From Moraxellaceae bacterium (GTDB lineage Bacteria > Pseudomonadota > Gammaproteobacteria > Pseudomonadales > Moraxellaceae), in the NCBI GenBank assembly GCA_030684415.1, contig JAUXNL010000457.1, forward strand, positions 1-35,578: a stretch of 35,578 nt of DNA, read 5' to 3'. Positions 15,047 to 24,383 of this stretch are shown one piece after another (within the stretch, counting starts at the first letter, position 1; every line of letters begins with the position of its first letter). A program made the translations under genes and the position numbers. The notes under the pieces are model-generated. The model had not been told where the DNA came from. It ran no database searches and worked only from the letters and a program-made list of their open reading frames with translations.

Positions 15047-16138
15047 TCAAGACGCCTGTTCACTGTCGGTCTCGAGGGGCAGCAGGATGCTGAAAGTGGT
15101 TTGCCCGGGTTTTGATTCGCATTCGATCATCCCGTGGTACTGGTGCACGATGTCCTGTGCAATCGAGAGGCCAAGTCCGGTGCCGTTGGCGCGGCCACTG
15201 ACCATCGGGTAGAAAATGCTTTCCAGCAGGGTTTCGGGAATGCCCGGGCCGTTGTCGGTAATGTCGATGCGCATGACCAGACGATGGCGCACGGCACCGA
15301 TCGTGAACTGGCGCAGTGGCCGCGTGCGCATGACGATGACAGGGTCTTTCTGCGCCGGATTTTCCAGCAAGGCCTGCAAGGCATTACCGCTGATATTGAG
15401 AATGGCCTGTATCAGTTGGTCGGGGTCGGCCGTGAGTTCGGGCAGTGACGGATCGTAATCGCGTCGGAAAACTACACGGCCTTCGGCTTCTACCAACAAC
15501 AGCGAACGCACGCGCTCCAGGCATTCGTGGATGTTCACGCGCTGCAACTCGGGCAGTTTGCGCGGGCCCAGCATGCGGTCGGCCAGATTGCGTAGGCGAT
15601 CTGTCTCTTCAATGATGATGTTGGTGTACTCGCGCACATCGGAGCCCGGCGGTGTGCGCGCCAGCAATTGCGCGGCACCACGAATGCCGCCCAAGGGATT
15701 CTTGATTTCATGCGCCACGCCACGGATGAGCGTGCGTGTCGCCTGATGGTTGGCGACGATCGATTCTTCGCGCGAGATGCGCAGCAGGCGGTCCATCTGC
15801 TGCAGCTCGATCAGCAGTGCGGTGGGAATGCCCGGCAGGATCAGGGTGGCGACGGTGTAGTCCGCGACGATTTCTTGCAGACCGACGCGCAAATGCGCCT
15901 CGCGTTTGGTGAACGGGTGCGAGCTGGCCAGGGTCTGGCGCAGCACGCTGTCGAGGCTGGTTTCACCCAGATCAATCAGGCATTCGGTCAGCGGCGCACC
16001 GATGGCGCGCAGGCGGCTCATGGCCAGTAGCGCCTCGGCGGCGGGATTGAGATAGCGCACCACCAGCGCGTCATCGACGTAGAGCACGGCGGTGCTGAGG
16101 TTGTCGAGCACGCGGCGGGCAAAGGCGTTGTCCAGCAT
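15047..16138 (-). CDS. ntrB: Nitrogen regulation sensor kinase NtrB (NR(II))
   Basis: A 363-residue soluble histidine kinase that phosphorylates NtrC and, with PII bound, dephosphorylates it. A PAS-like domain occupies about residues 5-115, with the H-box VAHEIKNPLGG (phosphorylated His143), N-box LNISGNA, G1 box DNGPGIP and G2 box GTGLGLS. ATG 16138 gives the family start LDNLSTAVLYVD; the frame is open upstream to 16324 but the sequence there is not protein-like. glnA does not lie upstream in this window, unlike in enteric bacteria. Confidence 0.96.
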   Translation of the reverse strand: MLDNAFARRVLDNLSTAVLYVDDALVVRYLNPAAEALLAMSRLRAIGAPLTECLIDLGETSLDSVLRQTLASSHPFTKREAHLRVGLQEIVADYTVATLILPGIPTALLIELQQMDRLLRISREESIVANHQATRTLIRGVAHEIKNPLGGIRGAAQLLARTPPGSDVREYTNIIIEETDRLRNLADRMLGPRKLPELQRVNIHECLERVRSLLLVEAEGRVVFRRDYDPSLPELTADPDQLIQAILNISGNALQALLENPAQKDPVIVMRTRPLRQFTIGAVRHRLVMRIDITDNGPGIPETLLESIFYPMVSGRANGTGLGLSIAQDIVHQYHGMIECESKPGQTTFSILLPLETDSEQAS

Positions 16139-16249
16139 GAAGGTTCTGCCGTGGGAAAGTCGGGCCCTCTCCGGGGCGTGTTCTGAGACGCTTGCCGAGG
16201 GGATAGCAATAAGCGCACCAATCCGGGCTCCAGTGCCATGCGCCTTGCT

Positions 16250-16264
16250 GCGCCATGATGGTGC
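16250..16264. promoter_or_regulatory. NtrC-like binding site upstream of ntrB
   Basis: GCGCCATGATGGTGC matches the NtrC consensus GCACC-N5-GGTGC except for one base. It lies about 110 bases upstream of the ntrB start, in a 290-base gene-free stretch (16139-16431), where autoregulation of ntrBC would be expected. I found no convincing sigma54 promoter (GG-N10-GC) beside it. Confidence 0.5.
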
Positions 16265-16431
16265 GGGGCATCGGGCGTCATGATGCTGGGCTGGACGCCA
16301 CATTATTGCTCTTTTTTGGGGCAATTTTTGGTGGGGTGTCTTTTTTGGTGCTTGGGCGGGGGTTCTAGTGGTGCGGAGTGTGCTGGAGCGCCACCGGGCA
16401 GGGCGCCCGGCGGCGTTGACGCAGGAAAGGC

Positions 16432-16836
16432 TCAGCCTTTCAGGAAGCCTTTGAGCAGGCTAGCGCCTTGGGCGAGCAGGTCGCCGCCCTGCGGCATCTG
16501 GCCGCCCGGGGTCAGCGTGTCGATCAGGCCGGGGAGCACCTGCGCCAGCTTTGCCGAGGCCTGCTGCGGGTCGATGCCCAGTTGGCGGGCGATACCGGCC
16601 ACCTGCTCGTTCCCCAGCACCTGCTGGATTTGCTCGGCACTGATTGGCAGGTTCTGGCCGTTGCCGACCCAAGAGGCCACGACGTCGCCCAGGCCCTTGT
16701 CCTGAAACTGCTTCAGCAAGCCTTCAAGGCCGCCGTTCTGACTGAGCAACTGCTGGCCCAGTGACAACAGATCGGAGCCGCCGCTGCCGCCTTGTGCGCT
16801 GCCCAGCATCTTGCCGACTTCGTCCAGTAATCCCAT
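16432..16836 (-). CDS. YidB family protein (DUF937)
   Basis: A 134-residue protein with the YidB-type sequence: GLLDEVGKMLG at the start, GLEGLLKQFQDKGLGDVVAS with a following WVGNGQNLPIS, and then the helical EQIQQVLGNEQVAGIARQLG. Length and content are typical. ATG 16836 gives the standard N-terminus, and an AGGAG motif is seen about five bases upstream. The function of the family is not established. From 16837 to 17097 I see no gene; there is a GC-rich inverted repeat near 17026-17050 (CCGCCC/GGGCGG) that could end the cti transcript. Confidence 0.9.
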   Translation of the reverse strand: MGLLDEVGKMLGSAQGGSGGSDLLSLGQQLLSQNGGLEGLLKQFQDKGLGDVVASWVGNGQNLPISAEQIQQVLGNEQVAGIARQLGIDPQQASAKLAQVLPGLIDTLTPGGQMPQGGDLLAQGASLLKGFLKG

Positions 16837-17097
16837 GGTGAATCTCCTTTGCGGGTGTGGTGGGGGTTGGGGTGGGAGAGGATGCAGCGAGGCCGGAGCA
16901 TAGGCGCTCGGGCCGTCATCGGTGTGACGGGTTACAAATAGCCGCCATGCCTTCCTCCCTATCAAAAAGCCTCTGTGCCGATCACAGACTTGGCCGGAGC
17001 GACCTGAAGGCGCTGGGCTCCCGCTCCGCCCCGCAGGAAGCAGGGCGGGCGAGGACGACAAAGATCCGCTTATTCAGAGGCTCCAGACGTCATCACC

Positions 17098-19536
17098 TCA
17101 GAGATTCTCGTAGCGGTTCAGGTCGAGGATGCCGGCTTCCAGCGGCTCGGTCTGCTCCAGGTAGCGCGTGTAGTCCTGGAAGTAGAACCAGAAAGCCGGA
17201 TGGCTGCGACGGATGCCCCAGCGTGCGATGACGCCGTCCATGTCGTTGGCCGTGCGCACGGCCGCAAGTGCATCGACAAAGGCGTTGATGTCGGCGGCCG
17301 CCACGTTGAAGGCAAAGTTCGGGTAGCTGGCCAGAATGCCGGGATAGACCGTCAGCGTGTCGTTGCCGGGCTGGTAGCGCCAGTCTTCGCCATACATGAA
17401 GGCGACGTTGCTGTGGGCGCGGTTGCGTATCAGGGTGTAAATCTCGCGCTGCTGGTCAGGTTGGTACACCCGGATGAAGCTGACTTCCGGCAGAAAGCCG
17501 GTCACGGGCAGGACGCTGGCCGGCAGCGACGCCAGACGGCTCAGCGCTTGGTCGGCAACGGCCTGGTAGCGCGGCACGTTTTTGCGCGCACAGCGATTCT
17601 GGACGCAGCGGTTGATCGGGTCGGGACGAGCGTTGAGCGGCGCCATGCGCTGCAGCAGCGTTTGCAGTAGCTCGTCTTTGGGGCGCTGGCTGCGGTAGGT
17701 AATCGCCGTAACGTGCTCTGTGTCGATCTCGGGGTAGGTGATGAGCTGTTTGAGCTTGCCGCTGCCCTGATACCAGTCATCCATATAGGCCTGCCGTGAG
17801 GCGGGCGGGAGCAGGCGCAGGAAGTTGGTTTCGGCACCGTGACGGATGAGGTCGAAATACATGCGTGTCTGGGCTTGGTGAGCGACGTTGCCGAACACAT
17901 TGAAGTTCACCACCAGTTCGTAATAGGTACGCTCGAACAGGGGGTAATCCTGCCACCACACCGTTTGCGGGAGTTCGCCATACCAGCCTTGGCGCACCGA
18001 GGCGTTGTCGAAGTGGCGGTTGATGGTCAGCAGCGCATTCCGGTTGTGGCCGTCGCCCTGCCAGATGTCGTGCAGGCCCGGACCCGCCGGGAATTTTTCG
18101 GCATAGGTCGCTTCGCGGAACTTCAGGTACTCGTTGCGGCGCGAGCGGTGTTTGATCCACTCCGGCCCGAGCGCCAGCAGGCTGTCGTTCTGGCCGGGCA
18201 TGGCCAGCAGCGGGTCGACACGGCGTCGGTAGTCGGCATCCAGCACGTACAGGTCGTGGTCGGGCGACTGGAACAGTGTCCAGAAGTGGTCGCGGATGAC
18301 GTCGGTGGCAATCTGGCCACGGCAGACCGGGCCGCGAATGAAGGTGCGCGTGAAGTATTCGCCGCTGTCGAGCATGAACTGGTAGCGCGCCCGTGCCGGC
18401 AGCGCCGAGAACGTCACGAACGGATTGGCGCGCTCGTTGGCGCTATAGCCCGGCAGACTGTCGACCTGCCATGGCGTGCTGAAGAACAACGACTGTATGC
18501 GCGCCAGACGCTTAGGGCCGATGCCGAAGGTGATGTGCGTTTTGTGCACGATGGCACCCTGCACCGGGCGCAGGCGGTAATACACGCGGCCTTGCGGGTC
18601 GTCGTTAGGCTGTGCGGTGGGCACCAGCAACATCGGCTCCCCGGGCGGTGTGCGCGAGCGCACCAGCTCAAAGAACTGGCTGTTTTTGACGTTCTCGAAA
18701 TACAGGTGAGCCAGAAAAAGATGCTCATACAGCCAGCGGGCGAGCAACTGCTCGCGCAGACCGTCCTGATTGAGAAACGCCTCCCACGTCCGGATTTCAG
18801 CCGCTTCTTTGGCGCTTGGCTGGCGCAGGCGTTCGTCGATGACGGCGCCTTCAGCCAGCCAGCGGGTGATCAGTTGGTACTCGGCGTCTGACAAGCCGGT
18901 GACGCCGAGCGGCATACCGCCGTTCGGGTGTTTCTTTTCATAGGCCGGCAGCTCATCAGCGGTCGGGCATTGGTTATCGCGGTTGATGCCGATGGTGAGG
19001 TCGTCCGGCAAGCGCGCATTCGGGATGAGGGTATGGCGGCGCCCCAGTGCCAGCATGCCGGCCAGCAAGGACGTGGCCGGGCCGGCGGCGGTGGCGGGCG
19101 CGCCTGTTGCCTCGGCGGCTGTTGTTCCTGTACCAGTTGCCCCCGTGCTTGGGGCTGGCGAGCCTTCCGGAATGACGGGGTGGAAGCCTTTCTGGCGCCA
19201 GCCGCTGATGTCCTGCGCATCCATGAACAGGCGCGTAGGGGTGGCGGCTTCGGTGCGGGTGCCGTCATACACCTTCTTTTTGCTGCCGCCGCGCTGCAGG
19301 CCGGCAGCACTGCCCAGGTTGAGCTGGCAGGCCGCGTCGTAGCAGGCATGGCAGACCACGCACTTCTGGTTGAACAGCGGCTGTATATGCTGGCTCCAGG
19401 AGACCAGCGCCGGCGCGTCAGGAGCCATGACTGGAGTCGTTTGGGCCTGCAGGAAGCCAGGAGCCAGAAACAGAAAGACCAGTAACAGAGGGGTCGGCAA
19501 CAAACGTGTCAGCACAAAGTGGGAGCAAAAAGACAT
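17098..19536 (-). CDS. cti: Fatty acid cis/trans isomerase Cti
   Basis: An 812-residue periplasmic enzyme converting cis-unsaturated fatty acyl chains of membrane phospholipids to trans, a rapid response to solvents and heat. There is an N-terminal signal (LLLVFLFLAPGFLQAQ) and a cytochrome c-type haem site CVVCH (59-63) followed by ACYDAACQL. The long remainder matches the Cti layout (for example GMPLGVTGLSDAEY, EYFTRTFIRGPVCRGQ and NVAFMYGEDWRYQPGNDTL). Slightly longer than the Pseudomonas enzyme (about 765), largely through an Ala/Gly/Thr-rich insertion at about residues 130-160. It is divergent from rimO, with 236 bases between starts. Confidence 0.94.
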   Translation of the reverse strand: MSFCSHFVLTRLLPTPLLLVFLFLAPGFLQAQTTPVMAPDAPALVSWSQHIQPLFNQKCVVCHACYDAACQLNLGSAAGLQRGGSKKKVYDGTRTEAATPTRLFMDAQDISGWRQKGFHPVIPEGSPAPSTGATGTGTTAAEATGAPATAAGPATSLLAGMLALGRRHTLIPNARLPDDLTIGINRDNQCPTADELPAYEKKHPNGGMPLGVTGLSDAEYQLITRWLAEGAVIDERLRQPSAKEAAEIRTWEAFLNQDGLREQLLARWLYEHLFLAHLYFENVKNSQFFELVRSRTPPGEPMLLVPTAQPNDDPQGRVYYRLRPVQGAIVHKTHITFGIGPKRLARIQSLFFSTPWQVDSLPGYSANERANPFVTFSALPARARYQFMLDSGEYFTRTFIRGPVCRGQIATDVIRDHFWTLFQSPDHDLYVLDADYRRRVDPLLAMPGQNDSLLALGPEWIKHRSRRNEYLKFREATYAEKFPAGPGLHDIWQGDGHNRNALLTINRHFDNASVRQGWYGELPQTVWWQDYPLFERTYYELVVNFNVFGNVAHQAQTRMYFDLIRHGAETNFLRLLPPASRQAYMDDWYQGSGKLKQLITYPEIDTEHVTAITYRSQRPKDELLQTLLQRMAPLNARPDPINRCVQNRCARKNVPRYQAVADQALSRLASLPASVLPVTGFLPEVSFIRVYQPDQQREIYTLIRNRAHSNVAFMYGEDWRYQPGNDTLTVYPGILASYPNFAFNVAAADINAFVDALAAVRTANDMDGVIARWGIRRSHPAFWFYFQDYTRYLEQTEPLEAGILDLNRYENL

Positions 19537-19772
19537 GGGCGGGTTTCCGGACGAAGGCCGGGCCAGTCTAGCCGCGACCAGACAGGGTGTCTGCTTTCAG
19601 ACTGGCGGGCTGCGCCTGCGATTCGCGCCAAATGACGCCGACCCCGGTTCGGCCCTACAATCGCGCCCTTTGCGGCGCTGCACCGGTTGGTAGGCATAAG
19701 GTTGTGCCAGATGAAGGTTGCGCCGCCTGCCCCATGCCGAATTTGTCGTCCCGCTCTTTTCAGGTAAAGCCC

Positions 19773-21104
19773 ATGTCCCGTTCTGCCCCCAAGGTCGGTT
19801 TTGTTTCCCTCGGTTGCCCCAAGGCACTGGTGGATTCCGAGCGCATCCTCACCCAGCTCAAGACCGAGGGCTATGAGGTCTCGGCCTCTTACCAAGACGC
19901 CGACATCGTGGTGGTGAACACCTGCGGCTTTATTGATTCCGCCGTGCAGGAATCGCTGGATGCCATTGGCGAGGCCGTGGCCGAAAACGGCAAGGTGATC
20001 GTGACCGGCTGCCTGGGCAAGTCCGAAGACAAGATTCGCGCGGCGCATCCCTCGGTGCTCAAGGTCACCGGGCCGCATGCCTACGAAGAAGTGATGGGCG
20101 CCGTGCACGAATACCTGCCGCCCAAACACGATCCGTTCCTGGATCTGGTGCCGCCGCAGGGCATCCGCCTGACGCCCAAGCACTATGCCTATCTCAAGAT
20201 TTCCGAAGGCTGCAACCATCGCTGCACCTTCTGCATCATTCCTTCCATGCGTGGCGATCTGGTGTCGCGCCCGGTCGGCTCGGTGATGACCGAGGCCGAG
20301 AACCTGGCCAAGGCCGGTGTAAAGGAATTGCTGGTGATTTCGCAGGACACCAGCGCCTACGGTGTCGACCTGAAGTACAAGCTCGACTTCTGGGGCGGTC
20401 GCCCGCTGAAAACGCGCATGAAAGAAATGTGCGAAGCGCTGGGCGAGCTCGGCGTGTGGGTGCGCCTGCATTATGTGTACCCGTATCCGCATGTGGACGA
20501 GATCATTCCGCTGATGGCCGAGGGGAAAATCCTTCCTTATCTCGACATTCCCTTCCAGCACGGCAGCCCCAGCGTGCTTGCGCGCATGAAGCGCCCGGCG
20601 CATGCCGAAAACACACTGGCCCGCATCAAAAGCTGGCGCGAGATCTGCCCGGATCTCACCATTCGCTCGACCTTCATCGTCGGCTTCCCCGGTGAAACCG
20701 AAGCCGAATTCCAGGAGCTGCTCGACTGGTTGCGTGAGGCCGACCTCGATCGTGTCGGCTGCTTCCCGTATTCACCTGTGGAGGGAGCGCGCGCGAACGA
20801 CATCGCCGACCCCGTGCCAGAAGAAGTGAGGCAGGAGCGCTACGACCGCTTCATGGCCTTGGCGGCTGAAATTTCCGCTGCGCGCCTGGCCAAAAAAGTG
20901 GGCCGTGAAATGACGGTGCTGGTCGATGAAATCGACCATGAGAACGGCGTGGCCGTCGCCCGCTCCATGGCCGATGCACCGGAAATCGATGGCAACGTGT
21001 TCGTGGAGGGCGAGGGCGCCACAGCACTGAAGGTGGGTGATTTCGCCCGCGTGCGCATCACCGATGCCGACGAATACGATCTTTATGCGGAGTGCATTGC
21101 CTGA
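19773..21104 (+). CDS. rimO: Ribosomal protein uS12 methylthiotransferase RimO
   Basis: A 443-residue radical SAM enzyme that methylthiolates the conserved aspartate of ribosomal protein S12. The UPF0004 domain carries the three cluster cysteines (Cys15 in SLGCPKALVDSER, Cys51 in NTCGFI and Cys80 in TGCLGK). The radical SAM site is CNHRCTFC (Cys147, 151 and 154), followed by IPSMRG, and the C-terminal TRAM domain begins near VGREMTVLVDEID. The SLGCPK and PSMRG forms distinguish RimO from MiaB. ATG 19773 is the family start. Complete. Confidence 0.97.
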   Translation: MSRSAPKVGFVSLGCPKALVDSERILTQLKTEGYEVSASYQDADIVVVNTCGFIDSAVQESLDAIGEAVAENGKVIVTGCLGKSEDKIRAAHPSVLKVTGPHAYEEVMGAVHEYLPPKHDPFLDLVPPQGIRLTPKHYAYLKISEGCNHRCTFCIIPSMRGDLVSRPVGSVMTEAENLAKAGVKELLVISQDTSAYGVDLKYKLDFWGGRPLKTRMKEMCEALGELGVWVRLHYVYPYPHVDEIIPLMAEGKILPYLDIPFQHGSPSVLARMKRPAHAENTLARIKSWREICPDLTIRSTFIVGFPGETEAEFQELLDWLREADLDRVGCFPYSPVEGARANDIADPVPEEVRQERYDRFMALAAEISAARLAKKVGREMTVLVDEIDHENGVAVARSMADAPEIDGNVFVEGEGATALKVGDFARVRITDADEYDLYAECIA

Positions 21105-21179
21105 CGCCTGCTGTGCGGATGGCGGGGCCTTACGCGATACATATCCGCATTAAAATCCGCATCATTCTGAGGGCTTCTG

Positions 21180-21213
21180 AATCCTACTTATTGATTAAAA
21201 AGGATTTTTTTCG
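21180..21213 (+). terminator. Possible weak terminator after rimO
   Basis: AATCC and GGATT arms separated by a long AT-rich loop, followed by seven T. The stem is short, so confidence is low. The region 21105-21254 otherwise shows only two ATCCGCAT direct repeats. Confidence 0.3.
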
Positions 21214-21254
21214 TATTTATGGGGGTAAATAAATGCGCATAAAGGCGTTCGGCC

Positions 21255-22445
21255 ATGGAGATTGTCACCACGATAGGTTGGCTGGAGCCCTTGTTGCCAG
21301 GGGAGCTGCTCCAAGCGCTGCTCGACAAATGTGACCGGCTGCAGCGGGAGACCGTGCGGCTGCACACCCTTCTGGCTCCCCATACCCGTGAGCGGGTGGG
21401 AGCGTTACTGCGCGTCACCAGCAGCTTCTACAGCAATCTCATCGAGGGGCAGTACACCGAGCCGCTAACGCTCGCGGCCAATGCCCCCAAGCGCAGCCGC
21501 AAGCAGTTGACGGACCTTGCCTACACGCATATGGATGCGCAGCAGGCGCTGGAGCGTGCCCTGCAAATCCACCCGGATTACCCATGGTCGGCCCTGTTTT
21601 CCCTGGGATTTGCTCAGCGGGTGCACGAGCGCCTGTTTGTGGGGGCCTCTGATGACGACTTGCGACTGCGCGATGGCAGCCTGATGCAGCCGGGCCTGGT
21701 CAGGGGAGAGCACGACAACCGGAATGTGCGCATCGGTACGCATGTAGCGCCTGATTGCAGCATCGTTTTGCCCATGCTGGAGCGCATGCAGGCTTTTTAT
21801 GGCGCCCAGCAGGATTTCAGGCGCCAACTGCTGAGCGCATTGGCCTATCACCATCGTTTTGCCTGGGTCCATCCTTTCCCTGACGGAAATGGCCGCACCC
21901 TGCGCCTGATCACGCATCTGCAGTTGCAGCGCCTGGGATTGTCTTCGCCGTTGTGGTCTCTTTCGCGCGGGCTGGCACGTCGCCAGGGCGAGTATTACGA
22001 GCGTTTGGGCAATGCGGATCAGCCGCGTCGAGGCGATCTGGATGGACGGGGGCAACTTACGCAGCAAGGCCTTTTCGAGTTTCTGGACTTCATGCTGGAC
22101 ACCTGTCTGGATCAAGTGGAGTACATGATCTCGGCCTTGGGCACGACGGCATTGCGGGCGCGGCTAGAGTCCGTGTTGCGCATGGAGCCGGCGTTGGTGA
22201 AGGCAGGCATCCGACCGGAAGCCGCTAGGGCACTGCATATCCTCATCACTCAAGGACAGGTGAGCCGTAGCGACTTCAAGGTATTTCTAGGCTTGGGGGA
22301 GCGACTGGCGACAGACCAGCTTTCGCGGCTGGTGGCGCAGGGATTGGTGGACAGCCCCACGCCCAAATCGCGTGAGCTTTATCCGGGGTTACCCGCATGG
22401 TTTGCCCAGCAGGTTTTTCCGGATTTGCATCGGCGGTTCATATGA
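21255..22445 (+). CDS. Fic family protein (class II, second copy)
   Basis: A 396-residue Fic protein. The active-site loop is complete, HPFPDGNGRTLR (206-217). The self-inhibitory motif SNLIEG (60-65) lies before the core, making it class II, and its N-terminal helices (VRLHTLLAPHTRERVGALLR) are those of large Fic proteins. The C-terminal part (about 310-396) looks like a winged helix (ITQGQVSRSDFKVFLGLGER). It is not closely similar to the Fic protein at 1695-2894, so it is not a recent duplicate. ATG 21255 is the first Met. AT-rich DNA just upstream may mark an insertion edge. Target unknown. Confidence 0.92.
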   Translation: MEIVTTIGWLEPLLPGELLQALLDKCDRLQRETVRLHTLLAPHTRERVGALLRVTSSFYSNLIEGQYTEPLTLAANAPKRSRKQLTDLAYTHMDAQQALERALQIHPDYPWSALFSLGFAQRVHERLFVGASDDDLRLRDGSLMQPGLVRGEHDNRNVRIGTHVAPDCSIVLPMLERMQAFYGAQQDFRRQLLSALAYHHRFAWVHPFPDGNGRTLRLITHLQLQRLGLSSPLWSLSRGLARRQGEYYERLGNADQPRRGDLDGRGQLTQQGLFEFLDFMLDTCLDQVEYMISALGTTALRARLESVLRMEPALVKAGIRPEAARALHILITQGQVSRSDFKVFLGLGERLATDQLSRLVAQGLVDSPTPKSRELYPGLPAWFAQQVFPDLHRRFI

Positions 22446-22499
22446 CCGCTCCAGCAGAAAAGGGATGCAATTTTCTTGTTGTGAAGCTGAGAGGTTGTC

Positions 22500-23357
22500 A
22501 TGCGTGAACTGACGGTGATAGCGGCGGACGGACACCAGTTCAGCGTGCGCTTGCATGAAGCGAGCACGCCGCGCGGCGTCATCGTGCTGGCACCGGCGAT
22601 GGGTGTGCCGGCCACGTACTACGACCGCTTTGCGGTGGCGTTGGCAGAGCAAGGCATCCATGTCGCGGTCACTGATTTGCGCGGGCAGGGCAGCAGCTCG
22701 CTACGTGCCGGACGGGGTTGCGACTGGGGCTATGCCGACATGGTGGAGCAGGACTGGCCGGCACTCACGAACGCTATCGCTGATGTGTGGCCGTCGCTAC
22801 CGCTGTGGTTTTTAGGCCACAGCCAGGGCGGCCAATTGTCGCTGCTGTATCTGGCGCACCGGCCGGCAAACGTTGCCGGTGTGCTCACCATTGCTTGTGG
22901 CAGTACCTATTTCCGCGGCTGGAATTTTCCGCAAAGTCTGAAGCTGCTGGTGCAGACGCAATTCGTGCGCGTGCCCGCGGCATTGCTCGGTTATTTTCCC
23001 GGCGAGCGGCTCGGCTTTGGCGGGCGTCAGGCGCGTTCGGAAATGGCGGACTGGGCCAATGCAGGGCTCGATGGCCGCTACGATTTGCGCGGAGCAGCGC
23101 TGGATTACGAAGCGGCGCTGGCGCAAGCCGAGCGGCCTGTGCATCTGTTCTCGCTCGACGGCGATGCCTTTGCGCCACGCGGTGCTACTGCCGTACTCGC
23201 GCGCAAACTGCCGCCTGCGCTGGTGCAGCATCACCATCTCACGGACGAGCATTTGCCCTCGGCGGCGCGTGACCACTTCCGCTGGAGTCGTCACCCCGAG
23301 GCCGTCATTCCGTTTTTGCTCGATGCGGCTGGCCTGCGCCAAGGCGCTGCAGACTAA
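22500..23357 (+). CDS. Alpha/beta hydrolase family protein
   Basis: A 285-residue serine hydrolase of the alpha/beta fold. Visible are an oxyanion-hole-type segment VLAPAMGVPATYYDRFA, DLRGQGSS (59-66), the nucleophile elbow GHSQGG with Ser108, an acidic candidate in LFSLDGDAFA (about 219-228), and a candidate catalytic histidine in HHHLTDEHLP or RWSRHPEAV. The form resembles the predicted serine aminopeptidase/lysophospholipase group. It is soluble. It follows the Fic gene by 54 bases on the same strand and may share its transcript. The substrate is unknown. Confidence 0.88.
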   Translation: MRELTVIAADGHQFSVRLHEASTPRGVIVLAPAMGVPATYYDRFAVALAEQGIHVAVTDLRGQGSSSLRAGRGCDWGYADMVEQDWPALTNAIADVWPSLPLWFLGHSQGGQLSLLYLAHRPANVAGVLTIACGSTYFRGWNFPQSLKLLVQTQFVRVPAALLGYFPGERLGFGGRQARSEMADWANAGLDGRYDLRGAALDYEAALAQAERPVHLFSLDGDAFAPRGATAVLARKLPPALVQHHHLTDEHLPSAARDHFRWSRHPEAVIPFLLDAAGLRQGAAD

Positions 23358-23595
23358 CGCGACCTTGATCGGATTGCCGCTTAACTGGAGAGTGCCTTTA
23401 GTCATTTGAAGCTTTCAGGCTTCACATGCGCGCGGATGACGAAATCGGCTGATTCACAGGCTACTGATTCAACGGCCTCTTGAGGCCGCTCTGGCGAATG
23501 CCGATTGCCCTTGGCGTGCCGAAGCGCCCGCTCAGGAAGGGCTTTCTCATCAAAAAATCGCGCATGAAAGGCCGAGTCATTCGCGCTGCCGTTAC

Positions 23596-23913
23596 TCAAA
23601 GCGCCAGCGTGATGGCTTCACCGGTCTGCTCGCGCAGCACGCGCGACAGCAGCACCGGCAGCGTTTCCTTCGTGGTGTTGCAAATCCAGCTCTCGCCCGC
23701 GCGGCCGCAATGAAAACCGCCGGAGCGTGCCGCCACCCAGATTTCCTGCGTCGGCCCTTGGCGGTTGATGATGACCTTGCTGCCGTTGGGGCAGGTCAGT
23801 GTGAGGATGCCGCCAGCGGTTTCGATGTCGATATCCAGCTCCAGCGCCTCCACGGCATCTTCGATGGCCAGCAGCGTGGCATCGACGGCAGTGTTGAATT
23901 CGGTCTCGTTCAT
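23596..23913 (-). CDS. cyaY: Iron donor protein CyaY (frataxin homologue)
   Basis: A 105-residue bacterial frataxin that binds iron and modulates iron-sulphur cluster assembly by IscS. The acidic helix 1 (NETEFNTAVDATLLAIEDAV, then EALELDIDIE), the sheet GGILTLTCPNGSKVIINRQ, PTQEIWVAARSGGFH and the end TLPVLLSRVLREQTGE are all as in the family; normal length. ATG 23913 is the family start. cyaY is conventionally divergent from lptM-lysA; here a BrnTA pair has been placed between them. The 23358-23595 gap has only a small hairpin, no gene. Confidence 0.96.
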   Translation of the reverse strand: MNETEFNTAVDATLLAIEDAVEALELDIDIETAGGILTLTCPNGSKVIINRQGPTQEIWVAARSGGFHCGRAGESWICNTTKETLPVLLSRVLREQTGEAITLAL

Positions 23914-24087
23914 GGCGGGCTCCGGCGGCAGGGTGGCGGGGCGCAGAGGATAACCGAGTGACGGCCCGGTTGTCGGTCGGGGTAGGGTGGTGGGCCGTGA
24001 AAAGAGGTAAGCCGCCCGGAGCCGTGACTTGCCTACAGGGCGCCGGCTAGACTGATCGCCACTCAAGCCTTGGGTCGGGTAAGCGCC

Positions 24088-24378
24088 ATGCAATTACACT
24101 TTGAATGGGACCCTGGAAAAGCCAGCAGCAACCTTCGCAAGCACGGCGTAAGCTTTCAGGAGGCGGCACAGGTCTTTCGCGACCCACTGGCGCTGACGAT
24201 ATTTGACGATGCCCATAGTGAGCGCGAGGAGCGTTGGGTCACTGTTGGCATGGTCGGTGGGCGCAAGCTTGTCGTGGTGGTGCACACGTGGCGCGAGACA
24301 GGCGAAGACCATGTTCATGTGCGTATCATCTCGGCACGTGAGGCGACTGCACACGAAACAGAACAGTACGAAGGGTGA
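24088..24378 (+). CDS. brnT: BrnT family toxin
   Basis: A 96-residue ribonuclease toxin of the type II BrnTA system, with a RelE-like fold. The signature is almost canonical: FEWDPGKASSNLRKHGVSFQ, then EAAQVFRDPLAL, the ERWVTVGMVGGRKLVVVVHT strand pair and VRIISAREATAHE at the end. ATG 24088 is the family start. It overlaps the beginning of the antitoxin frame and is inserted between cyaY and lptM. Free BrnT would cut RNA and stop translation; both genes look intact. Confidence 0.92.
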   Translation: MQLHFEWDPGKASSNLRKHGVSFQEAAQVFRDPLALTIFDDAHSEREERWVTVGMVGGRKLVVVVHTWRETGEDHVHVRIISAREATAHETEQYEG

Positions 24379-24383
24379 ATGCC

